A stretch of 64,000 nucleotides of DNA from Nocardia sp. CDC159 (GCF_023740735.1 NZ_JAMRXH010000023.1:1-64000); one strand, 5' to 3'; counted from the stretch's first letter, positions 27,156 through 37,032 are shown. Made by a program: numbers and translations. The notes: a model not told the origin generated them from the sequence alone.

Positions 27156-28400
27156 ATGGCTGATCATCTCGGGGTGATTCTGAGCGTCGCCCTGCTGTGG
27201 GCGACACTGATACTGCGCGCACCGTTCGTCTGGCGCGACCGGTTCGCTCGAATACTGTGGATCGCACTCGCGTCCGTGGCATTCGCGACCACCCTCTATC
27301 TTCCGTGGGTGATCCACGCGCTCGCTCCGCTGCTGAGCTCGGAAAGAGCGGTCGACCTCACCCGCCACGCGAGTCAGATGGCCACCTACGTCACGATCGC
27401 CGTATTGTTCTCGTTCGCCGCACGATTCGGCCGAATCCACCTCATCTATCTGACGTTCACCGCCGCCACGGTATGCGCGATGGCGGCGATTCTTTCCACC
27501 GGCCCGCCGCACGATCGGGTCGTCAGCACAGCCCCGGGAGTGCCGATCGAGTACTGGATCGCCTTGTTCGGTCACCACATCGTCTCCGACATCGGAATCA
27601 TCGCCGTAACAATCATCCTCGCGAGCAGGGTGAAGAGAACCGAGACTCGGTGGACGCTGATACTCTTCGCGACGGCCCGCATCGTCGCCGTTGTCTTGTG
27701 GTCGATCCTGCTGGCAGGCAACATCACTCACCAACGGTCGATTCTCGAATGGGTCCCGCCGGTGTTGGGACTGAAGGAAGTCCTGTTGGCGGCCAGCGTG
27801 GCGCTGCCCGGCATCACCGCCATCACCCGGTGGGTCGTCGATCAGCGTCGCTTGCACCGCATCTCGGGCCTGTGGAGCGAACTCACCACCCAATTCCCCA
27901 ACGTCGTGCTTCACGTGCCGGCCGCGGTCGAGCCGCGGCTGCTACCCCGCCACCGCGAGGAGCTGGACTGGATCACCTACCGAAAGGTCATCGAAATCAA
28001 CGACGCCATCACCGAACTCGCACCGTACACCCGAGAACACACCCTCGAAGACGCCGACCGTTTCCTCATCGCCCGCCGTGTTCCAGCACGCCGAAGACAA
28101 CCCGCCGCCGCCGCGTGCTGGCTAGCCGCGGCAGCCCACGCCCACCGCCACAACCACCCACCCGACGCGAACATCCGGGTCCCTCCGATGCCGTTCGACG
28201 ACAACGCCTTCCTGGCCCAGACCGCCGCCTGGTACCACACACCGATGGTCGCGGACTTTGTCGACACCTCTCTCGAGCAGCGGGAAAATCGCCGCAACCA
28301 GATCCAGCCCCACGCCTCCGAGACCGGGCCCGACCGCCGCGGTATCCTCGAACGCTGGACCCGAAAAGAGGGTTTCGACCGTCGGGCCGACAGGATTTGA
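27156..28400 (+). CDS. MAB_1171c-family integral membrane protein (putative transporter)
   Basis: A 414-residue protein with about seven or eight hydrophobic helices in the first 225 residues, then a soluble cytoplasmic domain containing the family-like stretches LWSELTTQFPNVVL and YRKVIEINDAI. This matches the MAB_1171c family, annotated elsewhere as putative transporters without proven substrate and commonly found beside XRE and ImmA/IrrE-like genes in actinobacteria. It starts 4 bases after the metallopeptidase stop. The last residues (DRRADRI) are read through the beginning of a tRNA-Pro remnant at 28381, so the natural C-terminus may have been changed by an integration or rearrangement. 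Confidence 0.8.
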   Translation: MADHLGVILSVALLWATLILRAPFVWRDRFARILWIALASVAFATTLYLPWVIHALAPLLSSERAVDLTRHASQMATYVTIAVLFSFAARFGRIHLIYLTFTAATVCAMAAILSTGPPHDRVVSTAPGVPIEYWIALFGHHIVSDIGIIAVTIILASRVKRTETRWTLILFATARIVAVVLWSILLAGNITHQRSILEWVPPVLGLKEVLLAASVALPGITAITRWVVDQRRLHRISGLWSELTTQFPNVVLHVPAAVEPRLLPRHREELDWITYRKVIEINDAITELAPYTREHTLEDADRFLIARRVPARRRQPAAAACWLAAAAHAHRHNHPPDANIRVPPMPFDDNAFLAQTAAWYHTPMVADFVDTSLEQRENRRNQIQPHASETGPDRRGILERWTRKEGFDRRADRI

Positions 28401-28435
28401 ACTGCGCCCCCTCGACCCCCAGGGGACCCGAAACC
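28381..28435 (-). repeat. tRNA-Pro(GGG) 3'-half remnant, copy A
   Basis: On the minus strand this reads an anticodon-loop-like CTGGGGGT, a T-arm with GTTCAAATCC, and an acceptor end TCGGCCCGAC, as in the 3' half of actinobacterial tRNA-Pro(GGG). There is no 5' half and the T-stem is damaged, so it is not a working tRNA. A second, better preserved copy lies at 47771-47826 in the same orientation. Both share the non-tRNA extension CCCGAAACC beyond the anticodon loop, which indicates duplication or repeated integration at one kind of site. Confidence 0.6.
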
Positions 28436-28479
28436 GTGGTTCTCATCATCGGCCGGAGGGGCGGCCGGTGGGTTCGCCC

Positions 28480-28868
28480 CGGTTCGGGCAGGCTCGCGCC
28501 GACGCCGCCGACGTCGGTGATGGTCCAGCTGCTGGCGCGGTCGAGGGTGATGGTGTAGCTGGCGGTGGCGGTGATGCCGATGGGGTTTCGTGGCTGCGGG
28601 AGGTCATGTCGATGAAGACCCGGACTATGTATTGGTCGCCGGTACGTTGAGAGACCTTGGCCGCCAACGGCTTTGCGGTGGATGTGTACTGCATTTCCGT
28701 CGGTAGCGGGCCGACGACGTTCACGGCGGCGTCCATTTTGGTTTTCAGCCCTTCGGTGACGCCGGTTTCGACGGCTTTGCGCCAGGTATCGATGGTGTTG
28801 CAGTCGACCTTGGAGACGTTGAGCGCGTACTGGGACGCCACGTCTTCGGCCTTGGCGAGGGCATCGGC
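28480..28868 (-). pseudogene. Decayed Mce-associated-like protein
   Basis: The minus-strand frame holds a family-like stretch starting ADALAKAEDVASQYALNV, continuing through CNTIDTWRKAVETGV, GLKTKMDAAVNVV and QYIVRVFIDMTS, which resembles the extracytoplasmic domain of Mce-associated proteins. A TGA lies directly before it and no membrane anchor can be read upstream. Near 28590 the family-like sequence moves to another frame (NPIGITATASYTITLDR, ASSWTITDVGG), so there is at least one frameshift as well as loss of the N-terminus. Assignment to the Mce-associated family is by pattern only. Confidence 0.45.
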
Positions 28869-29401
28869 TCATGCCAATGACGCGATGTATTCGCACCGGC
28901 GGGTCGGGACGAATACCGCGGAGGCGTTGCAGGCGTTTGGTGGAGCCCGTCGGCAAAGCTGCGAATATCGCTGTCTTGCCACGCGATCTGTGATGTCCAG
29001 GATTGGCGGGATTGTTGAAGATAAGGGGCCGCGGGAGGAATTCGACGAACCAGGTAATGAATGTGCTTGATACCGGCATGTCTCCGAAGCTGGTGCTTTC
29101 GTCGTGCGTGTTGATGAAAAAGCTTGCCTGGCAGCTTATCCGGTAGGCGCATCGGACTGCGCGTTTCGCGTGGCCACCGGCAAGGCCCTGGTTGCCACCA
29201 CAGCGGTCACGACAGCAAGCCCGGTCCCTGGCCCCGGGTCGAAGTGACCAACTCCGATACGACCGCGGAAGCAGTCGAGATATAGGAGATATAGTACGAA
29301 AACAAACATTTTCTACACACCAATTGTGGTTCGCACTTGCCACGCTCGTCCCCGCCACGGCAGCAGGACGAGCTCCCGCGGCACCGAGAGGAGGGCTCGA
29401 C
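28869..29401. other. Gap without recognisable gene
   Basis: About 530 bases between the decayed gene and the lipase. Long frames exist on both strands but show no family sequence or consistent codon pattern. It probably contains degraded coding DNA on the left and the lipase promoter on the right. Confidence 0.5.
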
Positions 29402-30541
29402 ATGGAAGTTCGAGGCGTGGTGTTATCGGCCGCGATCGCGGCCGCACTGCTCGTGACTGCCGCGTCGGCGGTGTCGGCATCGGCCGATCCGGGTGCGGCA
29501 GCGCCGGGATCGGTGATTGCCGTGGGGGCGTTGACCGATGGTGGGCATCCGGCCGGGGCCGCGGTCGAACGCCGGATCACCTACTGGTCCACCGGCCCGC
29601 AGGATCAACCGGTGCGCACGACCGGACGGGTGTTCCTGCCCGCGGGCAGCCCTCCGCCGGGTGGATGGCCGATCATCTCCTGGCACCACGGCACGGTCGG
29701 GTTGGCCGCCACCTGCGCCCCCTCGACCTCCAACTCCGACAGCGGTGACGAGGACTTCCTGTCGTGGTGGCTCACCCACGGCTATGCCGTCGTGGCCACC
29801 GACTACGCCTTCTACGGCGACCCCGGTGTCGCCGCCTACCTCGACGGGCACAGCGAAGCACACAACGCCATCGACATCGTCCGCGCCGCCCGCGCCGCCG
29901 AACCGTCACTGTCGAACAGCTGGCTCGCCGCTGGGCACTCCCAGGGTGGGCACGCGGTCCTTTTCACCGCCGCGCTCGCCCCCGTCTACGCACCGGAACT
30001 GGACTACCGCGGCGCCATCGCGCTGGCACCCGCCAACCATCTCACCGAGCAATTCGCCGTCCTCGGCAACCCCGCCACCCCCACCCCGCCCGAGCTGCTA
30101 CCGCAGGCCGACATGCTGGCCAAGATCCTGCGCGGGCTGTCCGTCGCGCGCCCGGAGTTCGATCCCGGCCCCTACCTCACTCCGCATGGAGCGCAGTACG
30201 TCGCCGACAACGGCCGACTCTGTCCAGCCGAGCTGTTCCAGAAATACCACGGGATCACCTTCGCGCAATTGCTCGCCGCACCCGTGGCCACAGGCGATTT
30301 CCCTGCCACTGCGGCCCCGGTGCTCGATATCCCGCTCACCGGCTACCAACGTCCGGTGTTCATCGGTCAGGGCCTCGCCGACACGCTCGTCCAACCGAAC
30401 CTGACCGACGCCACCGTCGCGCAACTGCGCGTAAACAACCAGCCCGTCACCTACCGCACCTACCCCGCCACGCATCTGACGATCCCCACCGCGGCAGCGG
30501 CCGATGCCCTCGGCTTCGCCGATTCCCAACTCGGTCGATAA
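29402..30541 (+). CDS. Secreted lipase/esterase (alpha/beta hydrolase)
   Basis: A 379-residue exported hydrolase of the secretory lipase (LIP) family, acting on lipid esters outside the cell. A Sec signal peptide occupies about residues 1-28 (VVLSAAIAAALLVTAASAVSA), followed by the mature protein. Family landmarks are the oxyanion-region WHHGTVG with CAPS close behind, the nucleophile elbow GHSQGG, and a C-terminal ATHLTI supplying the catalytic histidine. The start at 29402 was chosen for the GAGGAGGG six bases before it and the clean signal peptide; the frame upstream to 29192 is not supported. It stands alone, with no visible link to the neighbouring genes. Confidence 0.9.
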   Translation: MEVRGVVLSAAIAAALLVTAASAVSASADPGAAAPGSVIAVGALTDGGHPAGAAVERRITYWSTGPQDQPVRTTGRVFLPAGSPPPGGWPIISWHHGTVGLAATCAPSTSNSDSGDEDFLSWWLTHGYAVVATDYAFYGDPGVAAYLDGHSEAHNAIDIVRAARAAEPSLSNSWLAAGHSQGGHAVLFTAALAPVYAPELDYRGAIALAPANHLTEQFAVLGNPATPTPPELLPQADMLAKILRGLSVARPEFDPGPYLTPHGAQYVADNGRLCPAELFQKYHGITFAQLLAAPVATGDFPATAAPVLDIPLTGYQRPVFIGQGLADTLVQPNLTDATVAQLRVNNQPVTYRTYPATHLTIPTAAAADALGFADSQLGR

Positions 30542-30705
30542 CACGCCACACCCGTCCACATCGCGCGCCAGCCAGTCGGCGGTGGTGAGCTCGGCAGGCA
30601 TACGCCGTAGGTGCCGGGAGCAGCGCTCCTTCGGTTAATATTTGGCTATCGCGAGTTCGCGCCGGTTGTCAATTCGTGTGGTCGTGACGCGGAAGGGGCG
30701 AGCCG

Positions 30706-32148
30706 ATGGCGACAGCGAAGCAAGCGGATGCGGATTCGCGGGCTCCGCGTGGAATAGATGCTGTTCGTCCGGGTGACGAGGCGTACGAGGAGACCAGGCT
30801 TGGCTGGAACCTGTTGTATCAGCGCAGGCCCGCCGAGATCCTGCTGCCGACGACGACCGAGGAGGTGGTCGCGTGTATCCGAAACGTGACTCATCGGAAG
30901 GTGCCGTTCCGGGTGCGGTCAGGCGGACACGACTACGACGGTGAGTCGTCGGTGGACGACGGTGTCGTGATCGATCTGCGCCGTCTGAACAACATCGCCA
31001 TCGATGACGATGTCGCGCGGGTCCGGGTCGGCCCGGGCGCCACGCTGGGCGCGGTCTATGCCGCCCTCGCGCCGCACAAACTGGCCCTTGCCGCTGGTCT
31101 GTGCTCCGGTGTCCGCGTCGGCGGCCACTGTCTCGGTGGCGGGAACGGCTTGTTGCATCGATTTCTCGGGGTGAATTGCGACCAGCTTCTCGCCGCCACG
31201 ATGGTCACCGCGACCGGCGAGGTGATCCAGGCAAGCGCCGACCAGAACCCAGACCTGCTGTGGGCGCTGCGCGGTGGCGGAAACGGGAACTTCGGCATAG
31301 TGACCGAGCTGATCTATCAGGCGACGCCGGTCACCGAGTTCGCCAGCCTGGTGTTGTCCTGGGATCCGGCGGACTACGAGCAGGTCCTGCGGGCGTGGCA
31401 GGATTGGGCGCCCTTCACCGATACACGTCTGACCTCGACGTTTGTGATCAGCAAGGACCGGGTCATGGTTATGATCATGTTCGCGGGCCCGGAGAAGGCG
31501 CTCAGCACGCTGCTGCCCAGGTTCTTGACCGAACGCGCCTGCGCGACAGGGCAGCGAATTCGAGAATACGGAGATTATGCCGCGGCATTGACCGGAATCA
31601 TGTCCGAGTACGCGAGCGTCGACAATGCGGATTTCGATGAACACGTCATGTGGTCCTCGGTGGCGGTAATGACCGACCAGCTGGACGAAACCGCGCGGGC
31701 GATCATAGGCAGCGCTGTCCGCGGCGGCCCGGGGCAGTCGTCGGTTGCGATTTACGCCCGCGGCGGAAAGATCTGCGAACCAGCCCCCGACGCGACTGCC
31801 TATCCATGGCGGACATCGACGCTGGAGCCGCTGCTGCGAACCACCTGGCAGGACGAGAACGATCGCGAGCCATGCATGTCATGGATTGACGAACTGTTTC
31901 ACCAGCTCGAACCCTATATTCATGGCGTATACAAGAACGGCTCGATGACATATCTCGTGAAAAGCCGCTACCGGTGGTATGCCGGAAACCTGCCGAAGCT
32001 GATCGCGATCAAACGCACGTACGACCCGGACAACGTTTTCTCACATCCAGCAGGTCTCCCTGTTTATGTCACACAGCAGCACATCGATGAATGGGATCTC
32101 CCGGCCGACATCGTCGCCGAGCTGAGGGCTCAGGGCAGTCTCGCCTGA
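30706..32148 (+). CDS. Berberine-bridge-type FAD oxidase (bicovalent FAD)
   Basis: A 480-residue flavin oxidase of the PCMH/BBE family, oxidising alcohols, sugars or alkaloid-like substrates with oxygen. The FAD domain shows RSGGHDYDGES with His75, and GLCSGVRVGGH with Cys133, the pair that attaches FAD through both a histidine and a cysteine. LRGGGNGNFGIVTE is the second FAD-binding segment. The C-terminal BBE segment YRWYAGNLPKL...YDPDNVF is complete, so the enzyme is full length. There is no signal peptide. It converges on a truncated ubiD gene whose recognisable sequence ends at this gene's stop codon, suggesting a recombination junction. Substrate not predictable. Confidence 0.9.
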   Translation: MATAKQADADSRAPRGIDAVRPGDEAYEETRLGWNLLYQRRPAEILLPTTTEEVVACIRNVTHRKVPFRVRSGGHDYDGESSVDDGVVIDLRRLNNIAIDDDVARVRVGPGATLGAVYAALAPHKLALAAGLCSGVRVGGHCLGGGNGLLHRFLGVNCDQLLAATMVTATGEVIQASADQNPDLLWALRGGGNGNFGIVTELIYQATPVTEFASLVLSWDPADYEQVLRAWQDWAPFTDTRLTSTFVISKDRVMVMIMFAGPEKALSTLLPRFLTERACATGQRIREYGDYAAALTGIMSEYASVDNADFDEHVMWSSVAVMTDQLDETARAIIGSAVRGGPGQSSVAIYARGGKICEPAPDATAYPWRTSTLEPLLRTTWQDENDREPCMSWIDELFHQLEPYIHGVYKNGSMTYLVKSRYRWYAGNLPKLIAIKRTYDPDNVFSHPAGLPVYVTQQHIDEWDLPADIVAELRAQGSLA

Positions 32149-32701
32149 GGTCGTGCACCGGGATCGGAAGAATATTGAGGTGGCGTCGGTGGCGGACCTG
32201 CATCCGGTAACAGCCGACGTTCTGGGTGTCGAAGTTGTTCCAGTCCTCGGGGTCTCGGCTGACGACTGCGCCCTTGTCGAGGTAGAACCCGGCGTCGAAT
32301 TGGTTGAGCCGGAACAGCGGCATCAGTTCGAACAGGTTGATGTCGTCACCGGACACCGTGTTCTCCGCCCACGGGGGGTTGTCCCGGCGCTCAGGCGCGA
32401 CAGGGTAGGCATCCCAGCGCCGCACCCATTCGTCGAACATCGTGCGAGCCGAGGACCCCGGATCCAGATCCATCGCGACGGCGAGATTCTGCCAACCGGC
32501 CACGGTGTTCATCAGTACGCGCGCATCGGTGAAGCCGGCGATGTTGTCGAAATACAAAGCGGGAGAACGATCACTCATGCGGATACCGGCCACGGCCGCC
32601 GCGGCGAGGTCCGGTTCGGGCTGCACGCGTTCGGTGATATGCAGCAGTTGGTCATGACTCTCGAGAGCGGCCAGGAACGATCGCAGATCGTCGTACGGCA
32701 T
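32069..32701 (-). pseudogene. Truncated UbiD-family decarboxylase
   Basis: UbiD enzymes use prenylated FMN to decarboxylate aromatic or unsaturated acids and are about 490 residues long. Here only the N-terminal part remains: MPYDDLRSFLAALESHDQL, ALYFDNI, NTVSGDDINLFELMP, and QNVGCYRMQVRHRRHLNI, about 184 recognisable residues. The frame then continues 26 unrelated residues and stops inside the flavin oxidase gene. Homology ends near 32150, exactly beside the stop of that gene. The start at 32701 still has a good AGAGGAG site. The prFMN and catalytic C-terminal portions are missing, so it should be inactive. Confidence 0.75.
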
Positions 32702-32895
32702 ATCCGGGTCTCCTCTGCATACGCTCATGGCAGCCGAAGCCGGCATGTCGGGCGGGCGGCCCGCGTTGCCAGGCCCAGGTGAATTCCGGCGGAGTTCGGC
32801 GGGCGTTCTTCGCGGATGAAATGTCCGCAGCCGGCGGTTCGACGGTGTAGTCGTCGGCCTGGGTCTCGGCGACGCGGGTCTAGCGGACCACAGGA

Positions 32896-34818
32896 TTACT
32901 GGTGGCAGTGGTCGGTGGCTGTTCGGGGGACGTCGAGGGTGGGGTTGCGGTCGAAGAACCCGGCCGGTTTGAGGACGAAGCCGGTGTAGTCCACAGGCAT
33001 GACAGGCCAGTCCTCGGGTCGTGGGTAGTGGGTGATTCCGAAGGTGTGCCAGACCACCAGCTCCTGGTTGTCGACGGATCGGTCGGCCGCGGCGTAGGCG
33101 GGCAGTCCCGCACCGCCGGGGTTCTGGTTCACCAGATCGCCTGCGGCGTAGCGTTCGTCGGGGTCGTAGGCGGTGACCCAGAGGTGTTTGGTGGCGAAGG
33201 CGGCGCGTTTGGCGATGGACGACCCGTCGGCGGCGAGCAGGGGTGGTTTGCCCTCGGGATAGAGCATGTAGCCGACCGGTTGGCCGAGCCGGTTGCGTGC
33301 GTCGGGATTGAGGATGTGCCAGCTGCGGCCGGTCCGGTTGTCGGCGAGGCGCTGTGCCTGCGATTCGCGTGTGAGGGTGGTGCGGCGCAGGGTGAAGGCG
33401 TTGCCGTGCGGGTTGTCCGGGCCCGCCGGCACACGCTGGGATTCGATCTCGTCGACGCGGTTGCGCGGGCCGTCGATCATCATGTCCAGTCGGGCGCAGA
33501 ACAGGTGCTGGTGGTAGGGGGCGCCGAGGCCGGGGGCAATCTCGGAAGCGTACGGGTAGTCCGCTTCGGGGTAGGCAGAGGGGAAGACGATGCCGGTGGC
33601 CTTGGCTTCGAATTCGATGGTGCCGTCGAGGTAGAGGTACCAGAAGAAGCCGTAGTCGTAGTTGCCGATCGTGGTGAAGAACGAGATCACCAGGCGGCGT
33701 TGCCGGCGCGTCTCGCGGGAGCCGGTCCACAGGTCGGTGTGTTTCCACAACACCCCGAAGTCCTCCTCGTGCATGCAGATCGCGTGACGCAGGGTGCGGG
33801 GGTTTCCGCTCTCGTCGGCGAGCACGGCATCGAAGTATTCGATGTGGCCGACACAGTCGCAGCCGAGTTCGAGGGAGTTGGCGAATCGGCCGACCAGGTA
33901 TTCCCCGGTGTCGAAGTAGTTCTGCCACGACCGCACCGGCGAGGGGTCGCCGTAGGGGACCACCATCTCCGCGATCGATGCACGGTGGATGATGGGACGG
34001 ATCCGGTCGTGGTCGTGGAAACCGATCTGGTGCAATACCAGTCCTTCGCGGGCGTCGAATCCGACTCGCAGCGACCATTTCTCCCACTCGACGAGGTTGC
34101 CGGTCACGGTAAAGCTCGGGCCCTGCGGCTGGGTGATCTCGATGGGTTTCTGGGTGGTCCGTGGCGGTCCGGTCACCGCCGGGTCGTCGAAGTTGCCGGA
34201 TTCGGCCGGGATGGGCATCGGGCCGGTGTCGATCACCTGCAGCACCTGCCGGTTCGTCATATCGACGAAGGCGACCAGGCCGTCGATCGGGTGGGCCCAC
34301 GGGAGGTCTTTCTCGTTCTGCTGATGAAACGCCAATCCGCGAAGGATTCGGCGCCCCTGCTCATCGGGGTAGTCGAAGACACCGGCCGACAATGGGCACA
34401 CGCGCACCTGGGCGATATCCAGGCCGCGTGCCGCGAGGGCTTTCAGCCAGGCGGGATCGGTGGCCAGGATCTGTTCTACCAGCCCGAACTCCTCAAGCAG
34501 GACCGGCATCTGCCCGTCGACGATCGCGTCGATGTTGCGCTGCGACAGCACCGAACGTGCGCGCAGCGACACCACCGCGTCGACGGCATCAGGCCGGTCC
34601 GTCTCCTGCAACAGCACGCGGTAGCGCCGATCGAAATCCGTGTCGGCGTGTCGAGCGTAGAGGCGGTGTCTGTCGGGTTCTTCGAGACCGACATAGGCGA
34701 AACGGGTAGCGGTGGAGACAAGTCCCGCCGCGGTGACGATCTCCCGGACCTCGGCTATCTCTTCGGCTGTCGGTAACGCCAACGGATGGTCCACGCGCTC
34801 GGGTGTCGAAATCGTCAT
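32896..34818 (-). CDS. Copper-containing primary amine oxidase
   Basis: A 640-residue topaquinone enzyme that oxidises primary amines to aldehydes, giving ammonia and hydrogen peroxide. All key residues are visible: the TPQ precursor Tyr387 in GNYDYG, the catalytic base Asp303 in YFDTGEY, and copper ligands His436 and His438 (HQH) and His597 (ITHYPRPEDWPVMP). Length and spacing agree almost residue for residue with Arthrobacter phenylethylamine oxidase. The start at 34818 follows AAAGGACAGGTG. The truncated ubiD lies downstream. Aromatic amines such as phenylethylamine or tyramine are the likeliest substrates, by family. Confidence 0.95.
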   Translation of the reverse strand: MTISTPERVDHPLALPTAEEIAEVREIVTAAGLVSTATRFAYVGLEEPDRHRLYARHADTDFDRRYRVLLQETDRPDAVDAVVSLRARSVLSQRNIDAIVDGQMPVLLEEFGLVEQILATDPAWLKALAARGLDIAQVRVCPLSAGVFDYPDEQGRRILRGLAFHQQNEKDLPWAHPIDGLVAFVDMTNRQVLQVIDTGPMPIPAESGNFDDPAVTGPPRTTQKPIEITQPQGPSFTVTGNLVEWEKWSLRVGFDAREGLVLHQIGFHDHDRIRPIIHRASIAEMVVPYGDPSPVRSWQNYFDTGEYLVGRFANSLELGCDCVGHIEYFDAVLADESGNPRTLRHAICMHEEDFGVLWKHTDLWTGSRETRRQRRLVISFFTTIGNYDYGFFWYLYLDGTIEFEAKATGIVFPSAYPEADYPYASEIAPGLGAPYHQHLFCARLDMMIDGPRNRVDEIESQRVPAGPDNPHGNAFTLRRTTLTRESQAQRLADNRTGRSWHILNPDARNRLGQPVGYMLYPEGKPPLLAADGSSIAKRAAFATKHLWVTAYDPDERYAAGDLVNQNPGGAGLPAYAAADRSVDNQELVVWHTFGITHYPRPEDWPVMPVDYTGFVLKPAGFFDRNPTLDVPRTATDHCHQ

Positions 34819-35315
34819 CACCTGTCCTTTCGCGTCCGCTGGGAAGCAAGGATGCACAATCACAGAAACTCAGCAGATACCGCGCTGGGTTCCGAAAACG
34901 ATCGGTGCGCACACCGACCGCGTTGTCATCCGAACTCTGGTGGTACTGGCGCGTGTTGGACAGTGCATATCATAATCGAGTTCTCGACCGATACGCACAG
35001 ATATTCCCAAGTAGAACCGTTTTCCGCAGAGCTGGGTCCGATTGTCTGGGCGCGTAGCCCGGTTTGCGATGAAGGAAATCCACGTAATTGCCTGCGAGCC
35101 CTCGAGTCATGCTGGCTCGTGTTCGCTATTTTGTAACAAAGACGCATCTCGGGTGAACCGGTGGCGGGGAGAGGTACGGGTGGCGGGCGCCGTCATGTTG
35201 CGTGGGCAGGTGTGATTGCCCCACCCCCGGGCAATCTGCTCTCCGGTACTCGAGGGACGAGCTGGCGGTGTTTGGTTCGGATCGAGTAATTCGTGGCGGA
35301 CGGATCGGAGGCACG
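34819..35315. other. Divergent intergenic region, no gene seen
   Basis: About 500 bases between the divergent amine oxidase and amidohydrolase genes. The left half is noticeably more AT-rich than the surrounding coding DNA and should hold both promoters. No convincing small gene, RNA or repeat was found. Confidence 0.5.
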
Positions 35316-36950
35316 GTGGGCGACGAATACGCTGACCTCGTTGTCGGGAATGGCCGGATCTACACGATGGATGGTTCCGCGCCGTGGGTGGATGCGATGG
35401 CCGTCCGCGGGGGCCGGATCGCGGCCACGGCCGACGTCCGGGAATGGACGGGACCGGATACCGAATATCTGGACCTGGGCGGCGGGTTCGCCATGGCGGG
35501 CCTGGTCGATGTGCACACGCATACAGATGGCGGTTACAAGGAGCTGTTCGAATGTGTCCTGCCGCCCGAAGCGTCGTTCGACGACATCCTGGCCGCGGTC
35601 CGATCGGCGGCATCCGGGCGCGGCGAGCACGAGTGGATCGTGGGCGGGTCATGGCCGAACACGCTCGCCGATCGTCTCGGATCGCGCGCGGCGCTGGAAG
35701 CATTGGACGACGCCGCCGGTGGTCGGCCGGTGCTGCTGTCCGACGACAGCTACCACAACCGGTGGGTCAGTTCGGCGGCGTTGCGGGCGGCCGGAATCGT
35801 CGACGGCGGGGACGGGGTCGTGTGCGATCCCCAGGACGGGCGCCCGGTCGGATTGCTCACCGAACCGGCGGGGATAGCGGTGGATCGAGCCGCTGCCGCG
35901 GCACAGGGAGATATACACGAGCGCGAGGTGCGCGGCACCGCTCATGCGGTGTCCACCCTGAATTCTTTCGGTATCACCGCTTTCGGTGAAGCCGCGGCCA
36001 GCTTGGCCACGCTGCGCGCCCTGGACCGGCTGGACCACGAGGGCACATTATCGGCGTGGGCGGTGTCGGCGATGATGGCACGCGATCCGATCCGGGGCAG
36101 CGAACCGGTGGGTGAGGCGCTGTTCGAGCAGGGACAGCAGTTGCGCGGCCGCTGTCATCTGCCCACCTTCGTCAAGATCTTCCTCGACGGCGTGCCGCCC
36201 AGCCGAACGGCGTACTTCCTCGAACCCTACGTCCCTTCGGGAGACCAGGACGATCAGTGGCGCGGCCGGCCCGCGATGGATTCGGCCGAACTGACCGAGT
36301 GGCTGCGGGTTGCCGCGCGGCGGAACCTGTCGGTCAAGATCCACTGCTCGGGCGACGCATCGGTGCGACAGGCGTTGGACGCCGTGGCGAGGCTGCGGGC
36401 AGACGGCGATCGGGACACGATCGTGCACATCGCGCACGCGCATTTCGTCGACCCCGCCGATCTGGGCCGGTTCGCCGAACTCGACGTGGTCGCCGACATG
36501 TCACCGCCGCTGTGGTTCCCCGGGCCGTTGGTGGATCAGACGAGCGCCCCGCTGGGACAGGCCCGTTTGCAGCGGCTGAGCCCCTGCCGGGATCTGATCG
36601 ACGCCGGGGCGCTGCTGGCCGGCGGTTCGGACTGGCCGGTGAGCGAGCCGAATCCGTGGCCCGCGATCGCGGGCCTGGTCACTCGCGAGGACCCCACCGG
36701 CCGCCGAACGGGTGCGTTGGGCCCACACCAGCGTCTGACCGTGGCCGAGGCGCTTGCGATGTACTCCCACAACGGCGCCCGCGCATTGAGGATCGACGAC
36801 CGCACCGGCTCACTGCGACCCGGCCGATCGGCAGATTTCATCGTGCTCGACCGCAATCCATTCGACGTCGACCCGCACGACCTGGCCGAAACACAGGTGC
36901 TGGCAACCTATTTCGCGGGTAAACGGATCGAGAAGAACAGCAACACCTGA
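35316..36950 (+). CDS. YtcJ-like amidohydrolase
   Basis: A 544-residue metal-dependent hydrolase of the amidohydrolase superfamily, YtcJ/AepA branch. Visible are the N-terminal beta sandwich (DLVVGNGRIYTMDG), metal-binding VDVHTHTDGG, the lysine segment TFVKIFLDGVPPSRTA, metal histidines in KIHCSGDASVRQALDA and HIAHAHF, and the final metal aspartate in GGSDWPVSEPNPW. The C-terminal DFIVLDRNPF is typical. The GTG start at 35316 lies 4 bases after GGAGG; upstream sequence in frame has no family match. Substrates in this branch are poorly known, though it acts on amide or ester bonds. It is divergent from the amine oxidase. Confidence 0.88.
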   Translation: MGDEYADLVVGNGRIYTMDGSAPWVDAMAVRGGRIAATADVREWTGPDTEYLDLGGGFAMAGLVDVHTHTDGGYKELFECVLPPEASFDDILAAVRSAASGRGEHEWIVGGSWPNTLADRLGSRAALEALDDAAGGRPVLLSDDSYHNRWVSSAALRAAGIVDGGDGVVCDPQDGRPVGLLTEPAGIAVDRAAAAAQGDIHEREVRGTAHAVSTLNSFGITAFGEAAASLATLRALDRLDHEGTLSAWAVSAMMARDPIRGSEPVGEALFEQGQQLRGRCHLPTFVKIFLDGVPPSRTAYFLEPYVPSGDQDDQWRGRPAMDSAELTEWLRVAARRNLSVKIHCSGDASVRQALDAVARLRADGDRDTIVHIAHAHFVDPADLGRFAELDVVADMSPPLWFPGPLVDQTSAPLGQARLQRLSPCRDLIDAGALLAGGSDWPVSEPNPWPAIAGLVTREDPTGRRTGALGPHQRLTVAEALAMYSHNGARALRIDDRTGSLRPGRSADFIVLDRNPFDVDPHDLAETQVLATYFAGKRIEKNSNT

Positions 36951-37032
36951 CACCGCCGCCATTTTTCGGTGAGGTCACTCCTTTGATTTGCGCGCTGCTT
37001 GTCGAATGCATCGGTATTGAAGGGAGGCTGTG

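Noticed and set aside
32902..34776. 624-aa plus-strand frame opposite the amine oxidase, and the 743-aa minus frame 32069-34300
   Set aside because: The amine oxidase frame has every catalytic residue. Only the last 210 codons of the minus frame are real, as truncated UbiD.
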